Origin: an uncultured Acidobacteriaceae bacterium
GTDB lineage: Bacteria; Acidobacteriota; Terriglobia; Terriglobales; Acidobacteriaceae
Assembly: GCA_903904755.1 (NCBI GenBank)
Contig: CAIVDV010000054.1
Span: 1 to 37,466 of the forward strand
DNA length: 37,466 nucleotides
Direction of reading: 5' to 3'
How positions within the stretch are numbered: position 1 is the stretch's first letter; each line of letters opens with the position of its first letter. Positions 24,723-32,465 of the stretch are shown here, piece by piece. A program made the translations under genes and the position numbers. The notes under the pieces are model-generated. The model was given only the letters and a program-made list of their open reading frames with translations. It had not been told where the DNA came from and searched no databases.

Positions 24723-25517
24723 GTGATTGAGGTGAGGAACCTGGTGAAGACGTTTGGCGCGTTTACCGCGGTGAACGATGTTTCGTTTTCGGTGGCGGAG
24801 GGCGAGATTTTTGCTTTTCTGGGGCCGAATGGAGCGGGGAAGACGACGACGATCAAAATGCTGACGACTCTGCTGCATCCGACGAGTGGATCGATACGGC
24901 TGGATGGGCTGGATCCGCTGAAGCAGCAGAATGAAGCGCGGAAGAAGTTTGGGATTGTGTTCCAGGATCCGAGCCTGGATGGCGATTTGACGGCGGCGGA
25001 GAACATGGAGATTCACGGGGTGCTGTACGGTGTGCCGCACAAGGTGAGGCGGCAACGTACGGAGGAGCTGCTGAAGCTGTTTGAGCTGTGGGACCGGCGG
25101 GATGAGCAGGTGAAGAAGTTTTCCGGAGGGATGAAGCGGCGGCTGGAGATTGCGCGGGGATTTCTGCATACGCCGAGGATTCTGTTTCTGGATGAGCCGA
25201 CGCTGGGGCTTGATCCGCAGAGCCGGAACCAGTTGTGGACGCATGTGAAGAAGGTGAACGAGGCGGAGAAGGTGACGGTGTTCCTGACGACGCATTACAT
25301 GGACGAGGCGGACCGGGTGGCGCACCGGATTGGGGTGATTGACCACGGGAAGCTGGTGACACAGGGGACGCCGACGGAGATCAAGGAGCAGACGGGGACG
25401 ACGACCCTGGAGGATGCGTTTCTGAAGCTGACGGGCGAGACGATTCGGGATGAGAGCGCGAGCTCGACGGACATGATGCGGCAGTTTGCAAAGATGTGGA
25501 GCGGAGGCAAGCGATGA
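24723..25517 (+). CDS. ABC exporter ATP-binding protein (DrrA-like)
   Basis: The 264-aa ATPase has Walker A GPNGAGKTT (residues 34-42), Q-loop Gln81 (VFQDPSLD), signature FSGGMKRRLEIA (133-144), Walker B ILFLDEP with catalytic Glu158, and switch His191 (LTTHYMDEAD). The sequence VKTFGAFTAVNDVSF and the ABC-2 partner place it with DrrA/CcmA-like ATPases of drug or lipid exporters. The start is chosen at GTG 24723 because AAGGAG lies 9 bases upstream. An in-frame ATG at 24705 would add six residues. It is the first gene of an ATPase-permease-TetR operon and its stop overlaps the permease start (ATGA). Confidence 0.9.
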   Translation: MIEVRNLVKTFGAFTAVNDVSFSVAEGEIFAFLGPNGAGKTTTIKMLTTLLHPTSGSIRLDGLDPLKQQNEARKKFGIVFQDPSLDGDLTAAENMEIHGVLYGVPHKVRRQRTEELLKLFELWDRRDEQVKKFSGGMKRRLEIARGFLHTPRILFLDEPTLGLDPQSRNQLWTHVKKVNEAEKVTVFLTTHYMDEADRVAHRIGVIDHGKLVTQGTPTEIKEQTGTTTLEDAFLKLTGETIRDESASSTDMMRQFAKMWSGGKR

Positions 25518-26260
25518 GGGCGATTTATATTTTGTGGCTGCGGGAGTTGAAGCGGTATGCGCGGTCGCGGTCGCAGGTGATTGCGTCGCTGGGCCAGCCG
25601 ATGCTGTATCTGCTGGTGCTGGGGTTTGGGCTGGGGTCGGTCTTCCAGAAGGCGGGAATGGGGAGCTACCTTCAGTTCATTGCGCCGGGGATTATCGGGA
25701 TGACGGTGCTGTTCTCCTCGATTTTTTCGGGGCTGGGATTGCTTTGGGACCGGCAATTCGGGTTTCTGAAGGAGATGCTGGTGGCGCCGGTGCCGAGGCT
25801 GGAGATTATGATTGGGCGGACGCTGGGCGGGATGACGGTTTCCGTGATTCAGGGAATGCTGGTGCTGGTGATTGCGCTGATTGTGGGGTTCAGGCCGGTG
25901 AGCTGGTGGCATTTGCCGATTGCGATTGGCTTTATGCTGGCGATTTCGCTGGTGTTTGCGGCGCTGGGGGTTGCGATTGGCTCGAGTCTGCAGGATATGC
26001 AGGGATTTCAGCTGATCATGAACTTCCTGGTGATGCCGATTTACTTTCTTTCGGGCGCGATGTTTCCGCTGGCCGGGCAGGGCTGGCCGCTGAAGATTGC
26101 GACACGGATTGACCCACTGAGCTATGGAATTGACGGGATGCGTGCGGTGCTGCTGGGGTCGTCGACGTTCAGCCCGGTGCTGGATATCGCAGTTCTGATT
26201 TGCGTTGGTGCGGTGTTGCTGGTGTTTGGGGCGTATCGTTTTTCAAAGATAGAGATATAG
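25514..26260 (+). CDS. ABC-2 type permease (DrrB-like)
   Basis: The 248-aa protein has about six hydrophobic helices in ABC-2 layout: an N-terminal amphipathic ILWLRELKRYARSRSQVI, then helices near 24-44, 55-76, 99-125, 132-157, 165-188 and 220-242. The ABC-2 segment FQLIMNFLVMPIYFLSGAMF precedes a periplasmic loop and DPLSYGIDGMRAVLLG. It should form the membrane channel with the overlapping ATPase and export an unknown drug, lipid or polysaccharide. The ATG at 25514 overlaps the ATPase stop by 4 bases and has GGAGG upstream. An earlier start at 25496 is less likely. Confidence 0.9.
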   Translation: MRAIYILWLRELKRYARSRSQVIASLGQPMLYLLVLGFGLGSVFQKAGMGSYLQFIAPGIIGMTVLFSSIFSGLGLLWDRQFGFLKEMLVAPVPRLEIMIGRTLGGMTVSVIQGMLVLVIALIVGFRPVSWWHLPIAIGFMLAISLVFAALGVAIGSSLQDMQGFQLIMNFLVMPIYFLSGAMFPLAGQGWPLKIATRIDPLSYGIDGMRAVLLGSSTFSPVLDIAVLICVGAVLLVFGAYRFSKIEI

Positions 26261-26271
26261 GAACGAGGGTT

Positions 26272-26862
26272 ATGGCACGACCGCGCAGTGAAGAAGCGCA
26301 CCGGAAAGTTCTGCTGGCCGCAATTGACCTGTTTGCTGAACGGGGGATTGAGGCGGCCAGCATGGACGCGATTGCGCGGGCATCGGGGGTAAGCAAGGCC
26401 ACCATCTACAAGCACTGGACGGACAAGGAAGCGCTGCTGATGGAGGTGCTGGAGCTGGTGCACGGGTTGAAGCGGCAGCCGGTGGCGATGGATTCGGGCG
26501 ATTTGGCGGCGGATTTGAAGGCGGTGCTGACGCAGCGGCCGCCGGACGAGTTTGACGTGCAGCGGGTTCGGCTGACGCCGTCGCTGATTGCCTATTCTGC
26601 GACGCACAAGGAGTTTGGGCTGGCGTGGCGGCGGCGGGTGACGGAGCCGGCGCGAGCCTGCCTGACCGAAGTGCTGAAGCGGGCGAAGGAGCGGGGGCAG
26701 TTGCGAGAGCCGGTGGAGATGGACGATGCGATTGCGATGCTGCTGGGGCCGATGCTGTATGCGCACATCTTTGGGCAAGAGCTGCGGGGGGCGAGGCAGG
26801 ACCTGGGGCCGGTGGTGGCGGCGGCGTTTGTGCGGGCGTTTGCCCAGGTGAAAGTGAAGTGA
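26272..26862 (+). CDS. TetR/AcrR-family repressor of the ABC exporter operon
   Basis: The 196-aa protein has a TetR-type DNA-binding domain in its first 50 residues: VLLAAIDLFAERGIEAASMD followed by the helix-turn-helix IARASGVSKATIYKHWTDKEALL. A helical ligand-binding domain with the TetR_C-like TEPARACLTEVLKRAKERG follows. The start at 26272 has GAGGG just upstream. A longer frame to 26200 overlaps the permease gene heavily. It is the last gene of the exporter operon, 11 bases after the permease, and probably binds the TGAAC-N6-GTTCA palindrome in that operon's promoter. Binding of the exported compound would then release it. Confidence 0.88.
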   Translation: MARPRSEEAHRKVLLAAIDLFAERGIEAASMDAIARASGVSKATIYKHWTDKEALLMEVLELVHGLKRQPVAMDSGDLAADLKAVLTQRPPDEFDVQRVRLTPSLIAYSATHKEFGLAWRRRVTEPARACLTEVLKRAKERGQLREPVEMDDAIAMLLGPMLYAHIFGQELRGARQDLGPVVAAAFVRAFAQVKVK

Positions 26863-27021
26863 TGCCGGGCTTGGGGCTAGACCGGGAGTGGCGGGGAAGG
26901 GAATAGATGGCGGGCCTATACTGAAGGAAGGACGGCCGGAGTTGTTTGCCGGAGGATGATGTCTGTGCCTGCAGGCCCTGAGCGGCACGGTAGTTGATTT
27001 TGCATTTTTAAGGAGAGAACG

Positions 27022-27261
27022 ATGTCAGAACCTACGATTGCACAGAAGAGCCCCTATCCGGTTGCGGTAGAGGCGGGGAAGAGCTACTACTGGTGTTCGT
27101 GCGGCAAGAGCGCGAGTCAGCCGTTCTGCGACGGGAGCCACAAGGGATCGGGCTTTACGCCGGTGAAGTTTGAAGCGACGGAGACGAAGACCGTTTACTT
27201 CTGCGGCTGCAAGCATAGTGCCAACCCGGTGCTGTGCGACGGGAAGCACAAGAGCCTGTAA
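27022..27261 (+). CDS. Small iron-sulfur protein with two CDGSH motifs
   Basis: The 79-aa protein has two copies of the CDGSH [2Fe-2S]-binding motif C-x-C-x8-C-D-G-x-H. The first uses Cys25, Cys27, Cys36 and His40 (WCSCGKSASQPFCDGSH); the second uses Cys61, Cys63, Cys72 and His76 (CGCKHSANPVLCDGKH). Each should bind one 2Fe-2S cluster with three Cys and one His. Tandem CDGSH proteins of this size occur in many bacteria and are thought to act in electron or cluster transfer. The ribosome-binding site AAGGAGAG lies 6 bases before the ATG. A TATACT at 26917-26922 may be the -10 box with a leader of about 90 bases. A terminator follows, so the gene is monocistronic. Confidence 0.92.
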   Translation: MSEPTIAQKSPYPVAVEAGKSYYWCSCGKSASQPFCDGSHKGSGFTPVKFEATETKTVYFCGCKHSANPVLCDGKHKSL

Positions 27262-27280
27262 ACCAGGACAACAGTTGGAG

Positions 27281-27308
27281 TGGCCGGGCGGATGTCCCGG
27301 CCATTTTG
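27281..27308 (+). terminator. Intrinsic terminator after the CDGSH gene
   Basis: TGGCCGGG (27281-27288) pairs perfectly with CCCGGCCA (27296-27303) across a 7-base loop and is followed by TTTTGCTGTT. Confidence 0.8.
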
Positions 27309-27423
27309 CTGTTGCGGGCAGGGGCGTTGGGTTGTGGTGGGGGAATCCGAGACCGATTGCGGTATGATTCGTCTATCGGAGTAGCGCGATTTGTGCGCTT
27401 TCGAGAGTGTTTTTGGGGTGAGA

Positions 27424-28605
27424 ATGAGCCGTTTTTTCCGTCGTTCGGTGTTTGTGCTGTCGCTGGCTCTGCTGGTGGCCCTGATTGCGGGTGAGTTTGG
27501 CCTGCGTGCGGTGATTGCGGGCAGCGACCAGGATGGTGCGTACAAGCAGTTGGACATCTATTCGAAGGTGCTGTCGCGGATCCAGGGCGAGTATGTGACG
27601 GAGCCCAATCTGAAGGATGTGACGACGGGGGCTCTGCATGGGCTGCTGGAGACTCTGGATGCGGATTCGAGCTACCTGACCGCGGATGAGTACAAGATTT
27701 ACAAGGATGAGCCGATGGGCGGCGATGCCCAGGTCGGGATTGTGGTCTCGAAGCGGTACGGATATGCGACGGTGGTGACGGTGGTTCCTGGTTCGCCTGC
27801 GGACAAGGAGCACTTCAGCGACGGGGATGTGATTGAGTCGATTGGCGGACAGAGTACGCGGGAGATTCCGCTGGCTGTGATTAAGCTGATGCTTGAGGGC
27901 AAGGCGGGGACGACGGTGACGATGTCAGTGATTCGGCCGCGCAAGGCTGATCCGGACAAGGTGACGCTGACGCGGACGGTGACGGCGGCTCCGGCGCTGG
28001 CCGAGCAGCAGTATGACGATGTGCTGTATCTGAAGCCGGGCGTGCTGACTGCGGCTCGTGTGGACGAGGTTGCGGCGCGGGTGAAGGCTTTGGGCAAGAG
28101 CAAAAAGATTGTGCTGGATTTGCGGGATGTGGCGCAGGGCGATGCGGCCGAAGGGCTGCGGCTGGCGAACCTGTTTGTGAAGCAGGGGACGCTGGCGACC
28201 CTGAGTGGACAGAAGGTGGAGACGAAGACCTTTGCTGCGGATGCGGCGAAGTGGGTGACGGACGCTCCGATGGCGGTGCTGGTGAATCGCGGCACGGCGG
28301 GAGCGTCGGAGATTGCCGCGGGCGCGCTGGGAGATTCCAAGCGTGCCAGTGTGGTGGGTGAGCGGACGTTTGGCCAGGGTACGGAGCAGAAGACGATTGA
28401 GCTGCCGGATGGCGCGGCGCTGCTGCTGACCGAGGCGGAGTATGTGACTCCGGCGGGGAAGAAGATCATGATGGATGCGGTGACGCCGACGGTGCTGGTT
28501 GGACCTTCTCCGGATGCGGAAGTGGAAGACGAGGAGCCGGCTGTGCCGGCGAAGTCGGATGCGATTCTGACGAAGGCGCTGGACGTGCTGAAGACGGTCA
28601 GCTAG
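27424..28605 (+). CDS. S41-family (C-terminal processing) protease homologue, probably catalytically inactive
   Basis: The 393-aa protein has an N-terminal membrane anchor or signal (VFVLSLALLVALIAG), a helical CTP-type region (YVTEPNLKDVTTGALHGLLE), a PDZ domain (about 99-172; VVPGSPADKEHFSDGDVI) and an S41 core. In active CtpA/Prc enzymes the nucleophile lies three residues before Glu in S-A-S-E-I, and the general base is Lys in T-F-G-K-G. Here those positions are Gly293 (GTAGASEIAAG) and Gln318 (RTFGQGTEQ). Asp304 and Gln322 are kept. An inactive, substrate-binding or scaffold role is therefore likely. ATG 27424 is chosen by the signal sequence. TATGAT at 27363-27368 is a possible -10 box. 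A terminator follows the gene. Confidence 0.85.
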   Translation: MSRFFRRSVFVLSLALLVALIAGEFGLRAVIAGSDQDGAYKQLDIYSKVLSRIQGEYVTEPNLKDVTTGALHGLLETLDADSSYLTADEYKIYKDEPMGGDAQVGIVVSKRYGYATVVTVVPGSPADKEHFSDGDVIESIGGQSTREIPLAVIKLMLEGKAGTTVTMSVIRPRKADPDKVTLTRTVTAAPALAEQQYDDVLYLKPGVLTAARVDEVAARVKALGKSKKIVLDLRDVAQGDAAEGLRLANLFVKQGTLATLSGQKVETKTFAADAAKWVTDAPMAVLVNRGTAGASEIAAGALGDSKRASVVGERTFGQGTEQKTIELPDGAALLLTEAEYVTPAGKKIMMDAVTPTVLVGPSPDAEVEDEEPAVPAKSDAILTKALDVLKTVS

Positions 28606-28631
28606 GGATTGCAAGTTCCTGGAAGAAGAGA

Positions 28632-28663
28632 AGGCCCTCCGGATTGAACCGGGGGGCTTTTTT
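28632..28663 (+). terminator. Intrinsic terminator after the S41 gene
   Basis: GCCCTCCGG (28634-28642) pairs with CCGGGGGGC (28649-28657), with one T-G wobble, across the loop ATTGAA. It is flanked by AA and followed by six T, a classical rho-independent terminator. It lies 10 bases before the end of the convergent GH43-like gene. Confidence 0.9.
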
Positions 28664-28672
28664 GCTTTGGGT

Positions 28673-29845
28673 TCAGGAACTGCGTGCGCCGGAGGGGTAG
28701 GGGTGGGGGAGGTTGGTGTCAGGCGGCTCGATTTCGAGGATGCCGTTGGGGTGAATGGTGATGCGGGTGAGGAAGAGGATGCGCTCGTTACTGCCGCGGG
28801 TGGTGGTTCGTCCGCCGTAGATGCAGTAGAGTTCCTGGCCGTCGGGTGAGGCGATGACGCAGTTGTGTGCGGTGGTGGTGACGTTGCCGCCGCGGGCGGT
28901 GTTGGGCTCGGCGACGGGGTTGTTTTCGGCTTTCTGGAAGGGACCCAGGGGATGCGCAGAGGTGGCGTAGCCGAGGGCGTAGTTGGGGCCGAAGACGGAG
29001 TTTGCCGAGTACATGAGGTAGTAGCGGCCAGAGTGCTTGAAGCTGCAGGGGCCCTCAGTCCAGCGGCGGTTGACCTCGTGGGAGAGCAGGGAGCGGTTTT
29101 CCCAGGCCTCGTGCCACTGGTCAAAGCTGACCGGGGGGCGGAGGAGGAGGACGGGTTCGCCGATGGTGCCGCTGAGGTCGGGCTTGAGTTCGACGCCGTA
29201 GATCCAGCTTTCTTCGATTTCCTGGTACCAGCCGCGAGCGCGGGCCCAGTCGGCGATCTCGCTGGGGACGGGGTGCTTGTAGCAGCAGCGGGAGTAGTAG
29301 AGGTAGAGGCGGCCGTCGTCGTCGAAGAGGAGGTCGGCGTCGATGATGGGGTAGCCGGGGTCGAAGATGGGGGCTTCGTAGAGGTTGCGGAAGGGGCCTC
29401 GGGGGGAGTCAGAGACGGCGACGCCGATGCGGAAGTTTTCGGCTTCGTGGGTGGGGTTGTGCCGCCAGTTGGCGCTGTAGACCATGTGATAGAGGCCACG
29501 GTAGTAGAAGACCTCGGGGGCCCACCAGGCGGAGATGCCCCAGGAGGATGCGGGGTCGTGGTGGTAGACGGGGCCGATGGAGGTCCAGTTGACGAGGTCG
29601 GGGGAGACGAAGGCGGGGTATGCGGTGGTGTCGGTGGGGCCCTCAGCGCCGCCGGAGGCGTAGAGGTAATAGAGGCCGTCCTGGGCGCGGAGGACGAAGG
29701 GGTCTGCGGCCTCAGTGGCGAGGGGGTTTGTGTAGGTGGGTGGGGTGGGCGCGGCGAGGGCCGGGGTGGCGGCGAGAGGGAGGGCGGCGGCGAGGGCGGC
29801 GGAGGAGGCGAGGAAGGAGCGGCGGGAGGGATTTGGGGCGGGCAT
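28673..29845 (-). CDS. Tat-exported GH43-like glycoside hydrolase
   Basis: The 390-aa protein starts with a Tat-type signal (PSRRSFLASSAALAAALPLA, ending ALAAP near residue 32). The five-bladed propeller of GH43 follows, with the three expected acidic residues: Asp48 as base in EAADPFVLR, Asp169 in IIDADLLFDDDGRLYLYYS (start of the blade) and the general acid Glu264 in RRWTEGPCSFKHSGRYYLMY. GH43 enzymes remove arabinose or xylose units from plant polysaccharides, and related families overlap in motif, so the substrate is open. AGGA lies about 11 bases before the ATG. A longer frame to 30016 would run into the upstream trehalase gene. It lies 70 bases downstream of that gene on the same strand and may be co-transcribed. 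Confidence 0.87.
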   Translation of the reverse strand: MPAPNPSRRSFLASSAALAAALPLAATPALAAPTPPTYTNPLATEAADPFVLRAQDGLYYLYASGGAEGPTDTTAYPAFVSPDLVNWTSIGPVYHHDPASSWGISAWWAPEVFYYRGLYHMVYSANWRHNPTHEAENFRIGVAVSDSPRGPFRNLYEAPIFDPGYPIIDADLLFDDDGRLYLYYSRCCYKHPVPSEIADWARARGWYQEIEESWIYGVELKPDLSGTIGEPVLLLRPPVSFDQWHEAWENRSLLSHEVNRRWTEGPCSFKHSGRYYLMYSANSVFGPNYALGYATSAHPLGPFQKAENNPVAEPNTARGGNVTTTAHNCVIASPDGQELYCIYGGRTTTRGSNERILFLTRITIHPNGILEIEPPDTNLPHPYPSGARSS

Positions 29846-29880
29846 GGATGGGTTCCTGGCAGGTGGTCGGCGGGATGGGG

Positions 29881-29907
29881 AAGGGTCGCAACTCGGAGGC
29901 GACCCTT
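29881..29907. terminator. Hairpin between trehalase and GH43-like genes
   Basis: AAGGGTCGC (29881-29889) pairs perfectly with GCGACCCTT (29899-29907) over a 9-base loop. In the direction of transcription (minus) no U-run follows, so it may be a partial terminator or an mRNA-stabilising stem between the two genes rather than a full stop. Confidence 0.5.
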
Positions 29908-29915
29908 CTTTGGGG

Positions 29916-31241
29916 TCAGCTATAAACCACGCGGCCCAAGATAGCGACGGATGCGGAGGACCATCCGTGAAGCGGGAAGGCAGCGTCGCGCTCGATGGGG
30001 CAGTCGTGGCCGCCATCGACGGCGTTGTAGCGCTCCCAGAGGTGCCCGGTCTTTTCGAAGGTGACGATTTGGTTTTTCAGGAAGCTGGTGCTGACGGAGA
30101 CGGCTTCTCTGCGGTAACCGTAGCGAAGAAGGCCCTGGGCAAGGATGATTTGAAAGGGGGACCAGGCGGCGGGGTAGGCCCATTGGTTGAGCTTCAGCGA
30201 AGGATGGGGGCTGGGGTATTGCTTGTCGGTGATGGTGAGGCCCCAGGGCTGGTCAAAGCGGTTGAGCTGGCTGACGACCGTTTTCGCCTGGCGTTCGGAG
30301 GCGACGCCTGCCCAGAGCAGCCAGAAGGGGCTGAGGGAGTAGACAGGAATCTGCTGTTTGGTTTCGTAGTTGTATTCAAAGTAGTAGCCCAGTTTTTCGT
30401 TCCAGCAGAGCTCATTGATTTTGCGAGAGCGGTCGTCGGCCTGCTTGCGCCAGAAGTCGGCTTTGTCTTTCCAGCCAAAAGTCTCGGAAAGAGAGGTTAA
30501 TACTCTGGCGCAATAGACGAGGCAGGCGTTTATGTGGATGGGGACGCAGTGTGTGATTTCGCCACCAAAGATGGGAGTGAAGTCGAAACCGGACTCGGCT
30601 TCGGCGGCCATTTCGGGCGAGAGGTCGGACTGTCCGGAGTCGTGGCAGGTGGAGAGGCCGGTGGGAGTGAGGTGGGGACCGTGGTTCCAGTAGTTGTTGT
30701 ACTCGGCTTCCAGGGCGGAATACGCCTGCAGGGCGAGGTTGGGGTCCTGCTTTGCGCGCAGGTAGTACTCAACGCTCCAGGCGAGGAGGGGTGGCTGGCT
30801 GCGGGTGAGGTAGTAGGTGCGGTTCCCGTTGAGGACCATGCCGTACTTTTCGATCATGAAGAAGTCGTTTCGGATGTGGTTGGAAACGATGTCGGCCCGA
30901 TTGTGTGCGAGGAGGGCGATGTTCATGAACTGGGTGTCCCAGCCGTACATTTCGGGGAAGGCCGATTCAGAGCCGCCGGCGGAGCTGTAGGGGAAGGGCA
31001 GGTACAAGAGGGTCTTATTGGGATCCCGCCGAACGGCGGACTCGTCCGCGGAGCTGAGATCGGTAGTCCACCAGGATTTGACGGCGTCGTCGAGCTTTTG
31101 CCAGCGGGAGTGGAGGTCGTCGGATGAGGTTTGGGATTGCTGGAAGGAAGCCGGGAGGCCGGCTGCGTGTAACAGGCCTGGAGTAGCTGCGAGCGAAGCG
31201 GTAGCCAAGCCGCTTACAAAAGTGCGCCGATTGATAATCAT
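29916..31241 (-). CDS. Exported GH37-type trehalase
   Basis: The 441-aa protein has a Tat-like signal peptide (NRRTFVSGLATASLAATPGLLHA). Family GH37 signatures follow: AFPEMYGWDTQ (94-104, matching the P-G-G-R-F-x-E-x-Y-x-WD signature), LNGNRTYYLTRSQPP (137-151), ESGFDFTP with catalytic-acid Asp220, the second signature NQWAYPAAWSPFQ near 350, and WERYN with Glu403 in the position of the catalytic base. Trehalase splits trehalose to two glucose. Some related GH37/GH63-like enzymes act on other glucosides, so the substrate is probable, not proven. ATG 31241 is chosen because the signal peptide starts there. A much longer upstream frame overlaps the SDR gene and is an artefact. Confidence 0.82.
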   Translation of the reverse strand: MIINRRTFVSGLATASLAATPGLLHAAGLPASFQQSQTSSDDLHSRWQKLDDAVKSWWTTDLSSADESAVRRDPNKTLLYLPFPYSSAGGSESAFPEMYGWDTQFMNIALLAHNRADIVSNHIRNDFFMIEKYGMVLNGNRTYYLTRSQPPLLAWSVEYYLRAKQDPNLALQAYSALEAEYNNYWNHGPHLTPTGLSTCHDSGQSDLSPEMAAEAESGFDFTPIFGGEITHCVPIHINACLVYCARVLTSLSETFGWKDKADFWRKQADDRSRKINELCWNEKLGYYFEYNYETKQQIPVYSLSPFWLLWAGVASERQAKTVVSQLNRFDQPWGLTITDKQYPSPHPSLKLNQWAYPAAWSPFQIILAQGLLRYGYRREAVSVSTSFLKNQIVTFEKTGHLWERYNAVDGGHDCPIERDAAFPLHGWSSASVAILGRVVYS

Positions 31242-31461
31242 GAAGTCCCCTGCACACAGTTTTAGCATTCGGGAGCCGGTGGGCAAAAGGGAGGTGACGA
31301 GGCGGGCGGCGAGGGCGGCGGAGGATGAGAGGCAGAAGCGGCGAGTGGGGGGGCACCGGCCCGGCGGCATTCTGAAGGAAGCCGTCCGGGGCCGTGTGGG
31401 CGATTGGTGGAGCCGCATGCAGTTTGGAGGGATGGCCGGCAATGTTGGTAGTTGGCGGTTG
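31242..31461. other. Gene-free stretch upstream of the trehalase gene
   Basis: This 220-base stretch between the SDR stop and the trehalase start on the same strand has no credible gene and no clear terminator or operator. It must contain the end of the SDR transcript or the trehalase promoter, but no good -35/-10 pair stands out. Confidence 0.4.
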
Positions 31462-32322
31462 TCAGGAAGGCAGCAAGCCGACTTGTTTCCCGATGAGTCG
31501 GGCGAGTGAGCGGGTGGGCAGAAGACGGGGAAGAATCCAGTTTTTGAGGGGTTGGGGGACGACGGCGTAACGGGGTTTGGGATTGCGGGCGGTGAGGGCG
31601 GTGTGGATCGCCTGGCCGAGTTGCTCCGGGGTGAGCCCCTTGCGTCCGTCTTCGATGAACAGTTTTGCGAATTTTGCGATGCTGGGGCCGTAGGGGGTTG
31701 CGGCAAAGCGGGTGTAGTCGTCCTGCTCGGCTTTGTCCCAGATGGAAGTGACGACGGCGCCGGGGCCGATGACGATGACGTCGATGCCGTAGAGGAGCAG
31801 CTCTTGGCGGAGGCTGAGGGAGAGGCCCTCGACGGCGTGCTTGCTGGCGATGTAAGCGCCGATGAAGGGAACGCCGAGTTTTCCGCCGACGGAGCTGATG
31901 TTGAGGATGCGTCCGGGGGCGCCGATGCGATTGGGGTCGGTGCCGAGAAGAGGGGCAAAGGCCTGGGTGACCTGGAGGATGGAGGTGACGTTGACGTCCA
32001 TCTGGCGACGGAGCTCGTCGGCGGAGATGTGGAGCAGGGGCCCGGTGACGGCGATGCCGGCGTTGTTGACGAGGCCGGCGAGGCGGTTGGGGCCGATGCC
32101 CTTGGCGACCTTGGAGGCTGCGGCGTGGATGGAGGCCGCGTCGGTGACATCCATGAGCAGGGGAGTGAAATTGGGGCCGAATTCGCGGCTGAGCCGGTCT
32201 GCGTCGGATTGCTTGCGAACCGAGCCGAAGACGCGGAAGCCGCGCTGGAGGAGGACTTTGGAGGCACCCCAGCCGATTCCGCTGGAGGTTCCGGTGATGA
32301 CGACAGAGGGGGAAGTGGGCAT
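31462..32322 (-). CDS. Short-chain dehydrogenase/reductase (SDR)
   Basis: The 286-aa classical SDR has the cofactor motif TGTSSGIG (residues 10-17), Asp58 in LMDVTD, the NNAG motif (86-89) and the catalytic set Ser143/144 (NISSVGG), Tyr157 and Lys161 (AYIASKHAVEG). A longer C-terminal part (about 185-286) with YGPSIAKFAKLFIEDGRKG resembles SDRs acting on lipid or retinol-like substrates. The basic residues after strand 2 (SVRKQSD) suggest NADP(H). The substrate is unknown. AAGGAG lies about 10 bases before the ATG. It is divergent from a TetR gene across 143 bases carrying two palindromes, so the TetR protein probably controls it. Confidence 0.88.
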   Translation of the reverse strand: MPTSPSVVITGTSSGIGWGASKVLLQRGFRVFGSVRKQSDADRLSREFGPNFTPLLMDVTDAASIHAAASKVAKGIGPNRLAGLVNNAGIAVTGPLLHISADELRRQMDVNVTSILQVTQAFAPLLGTDPNRIGAPGRILNISSVGGKLGVPFIGAYIASKHAVEGLSLSLRQELLLYGIDVIVIGPGAVVTSIWDKAEQDDYTRFAATPYGPSIAKFAKLFIEDGRKGLTPEQLGQAIHTALTARNPKPRYAVVPQPLKNWILPRLLPTRSLARLIGKQVGLLPS

Positions 32323-32389
32323 GCGAAGCGCTCCTTGCCGGGGCAGAGCCGGCGGGTGCAGTGAAGTGTTTGGCCGAGGACGGCTGCTT

Positions 32390-32429
32390 AAGATGTACGG
32401 TGAACATCTTTAATATGTACAGCGTACAT
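32390..32429. promoter_or_regulatory. Two operator palindromes between SDR and TetR genes
   Basis: First palindrome: AAGATGT (32390-32396) and ACATCTT (32404-32410), a perfect 7-bp inverted repeat with a 7-base spacer. Second: ATGTAC (32415-32420) and GTACAT (32424-32429), a perfect 6-bp repeat with a 3-base spacer. Both contain TGTAC half-sites, and a third half-site (GTGTACAGTGT) lies just before the TetR start. This is the usual arrangement for a TetR-family regulator that represses itself and the divergent gene. Confidence 0.7.
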
Positions 32430-32465
32430 CTCCGAGGGGATTCGGTCAAGGTGTACAGTGTGTTT

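Noticed and set aside
31242-32267. N-terminal extension of the trehalase frame across the SDR gene
   Set aside because: The extension is Ser/Pro-rich shadow sequence. The Tat signal peptide at 31241 marks the true start.
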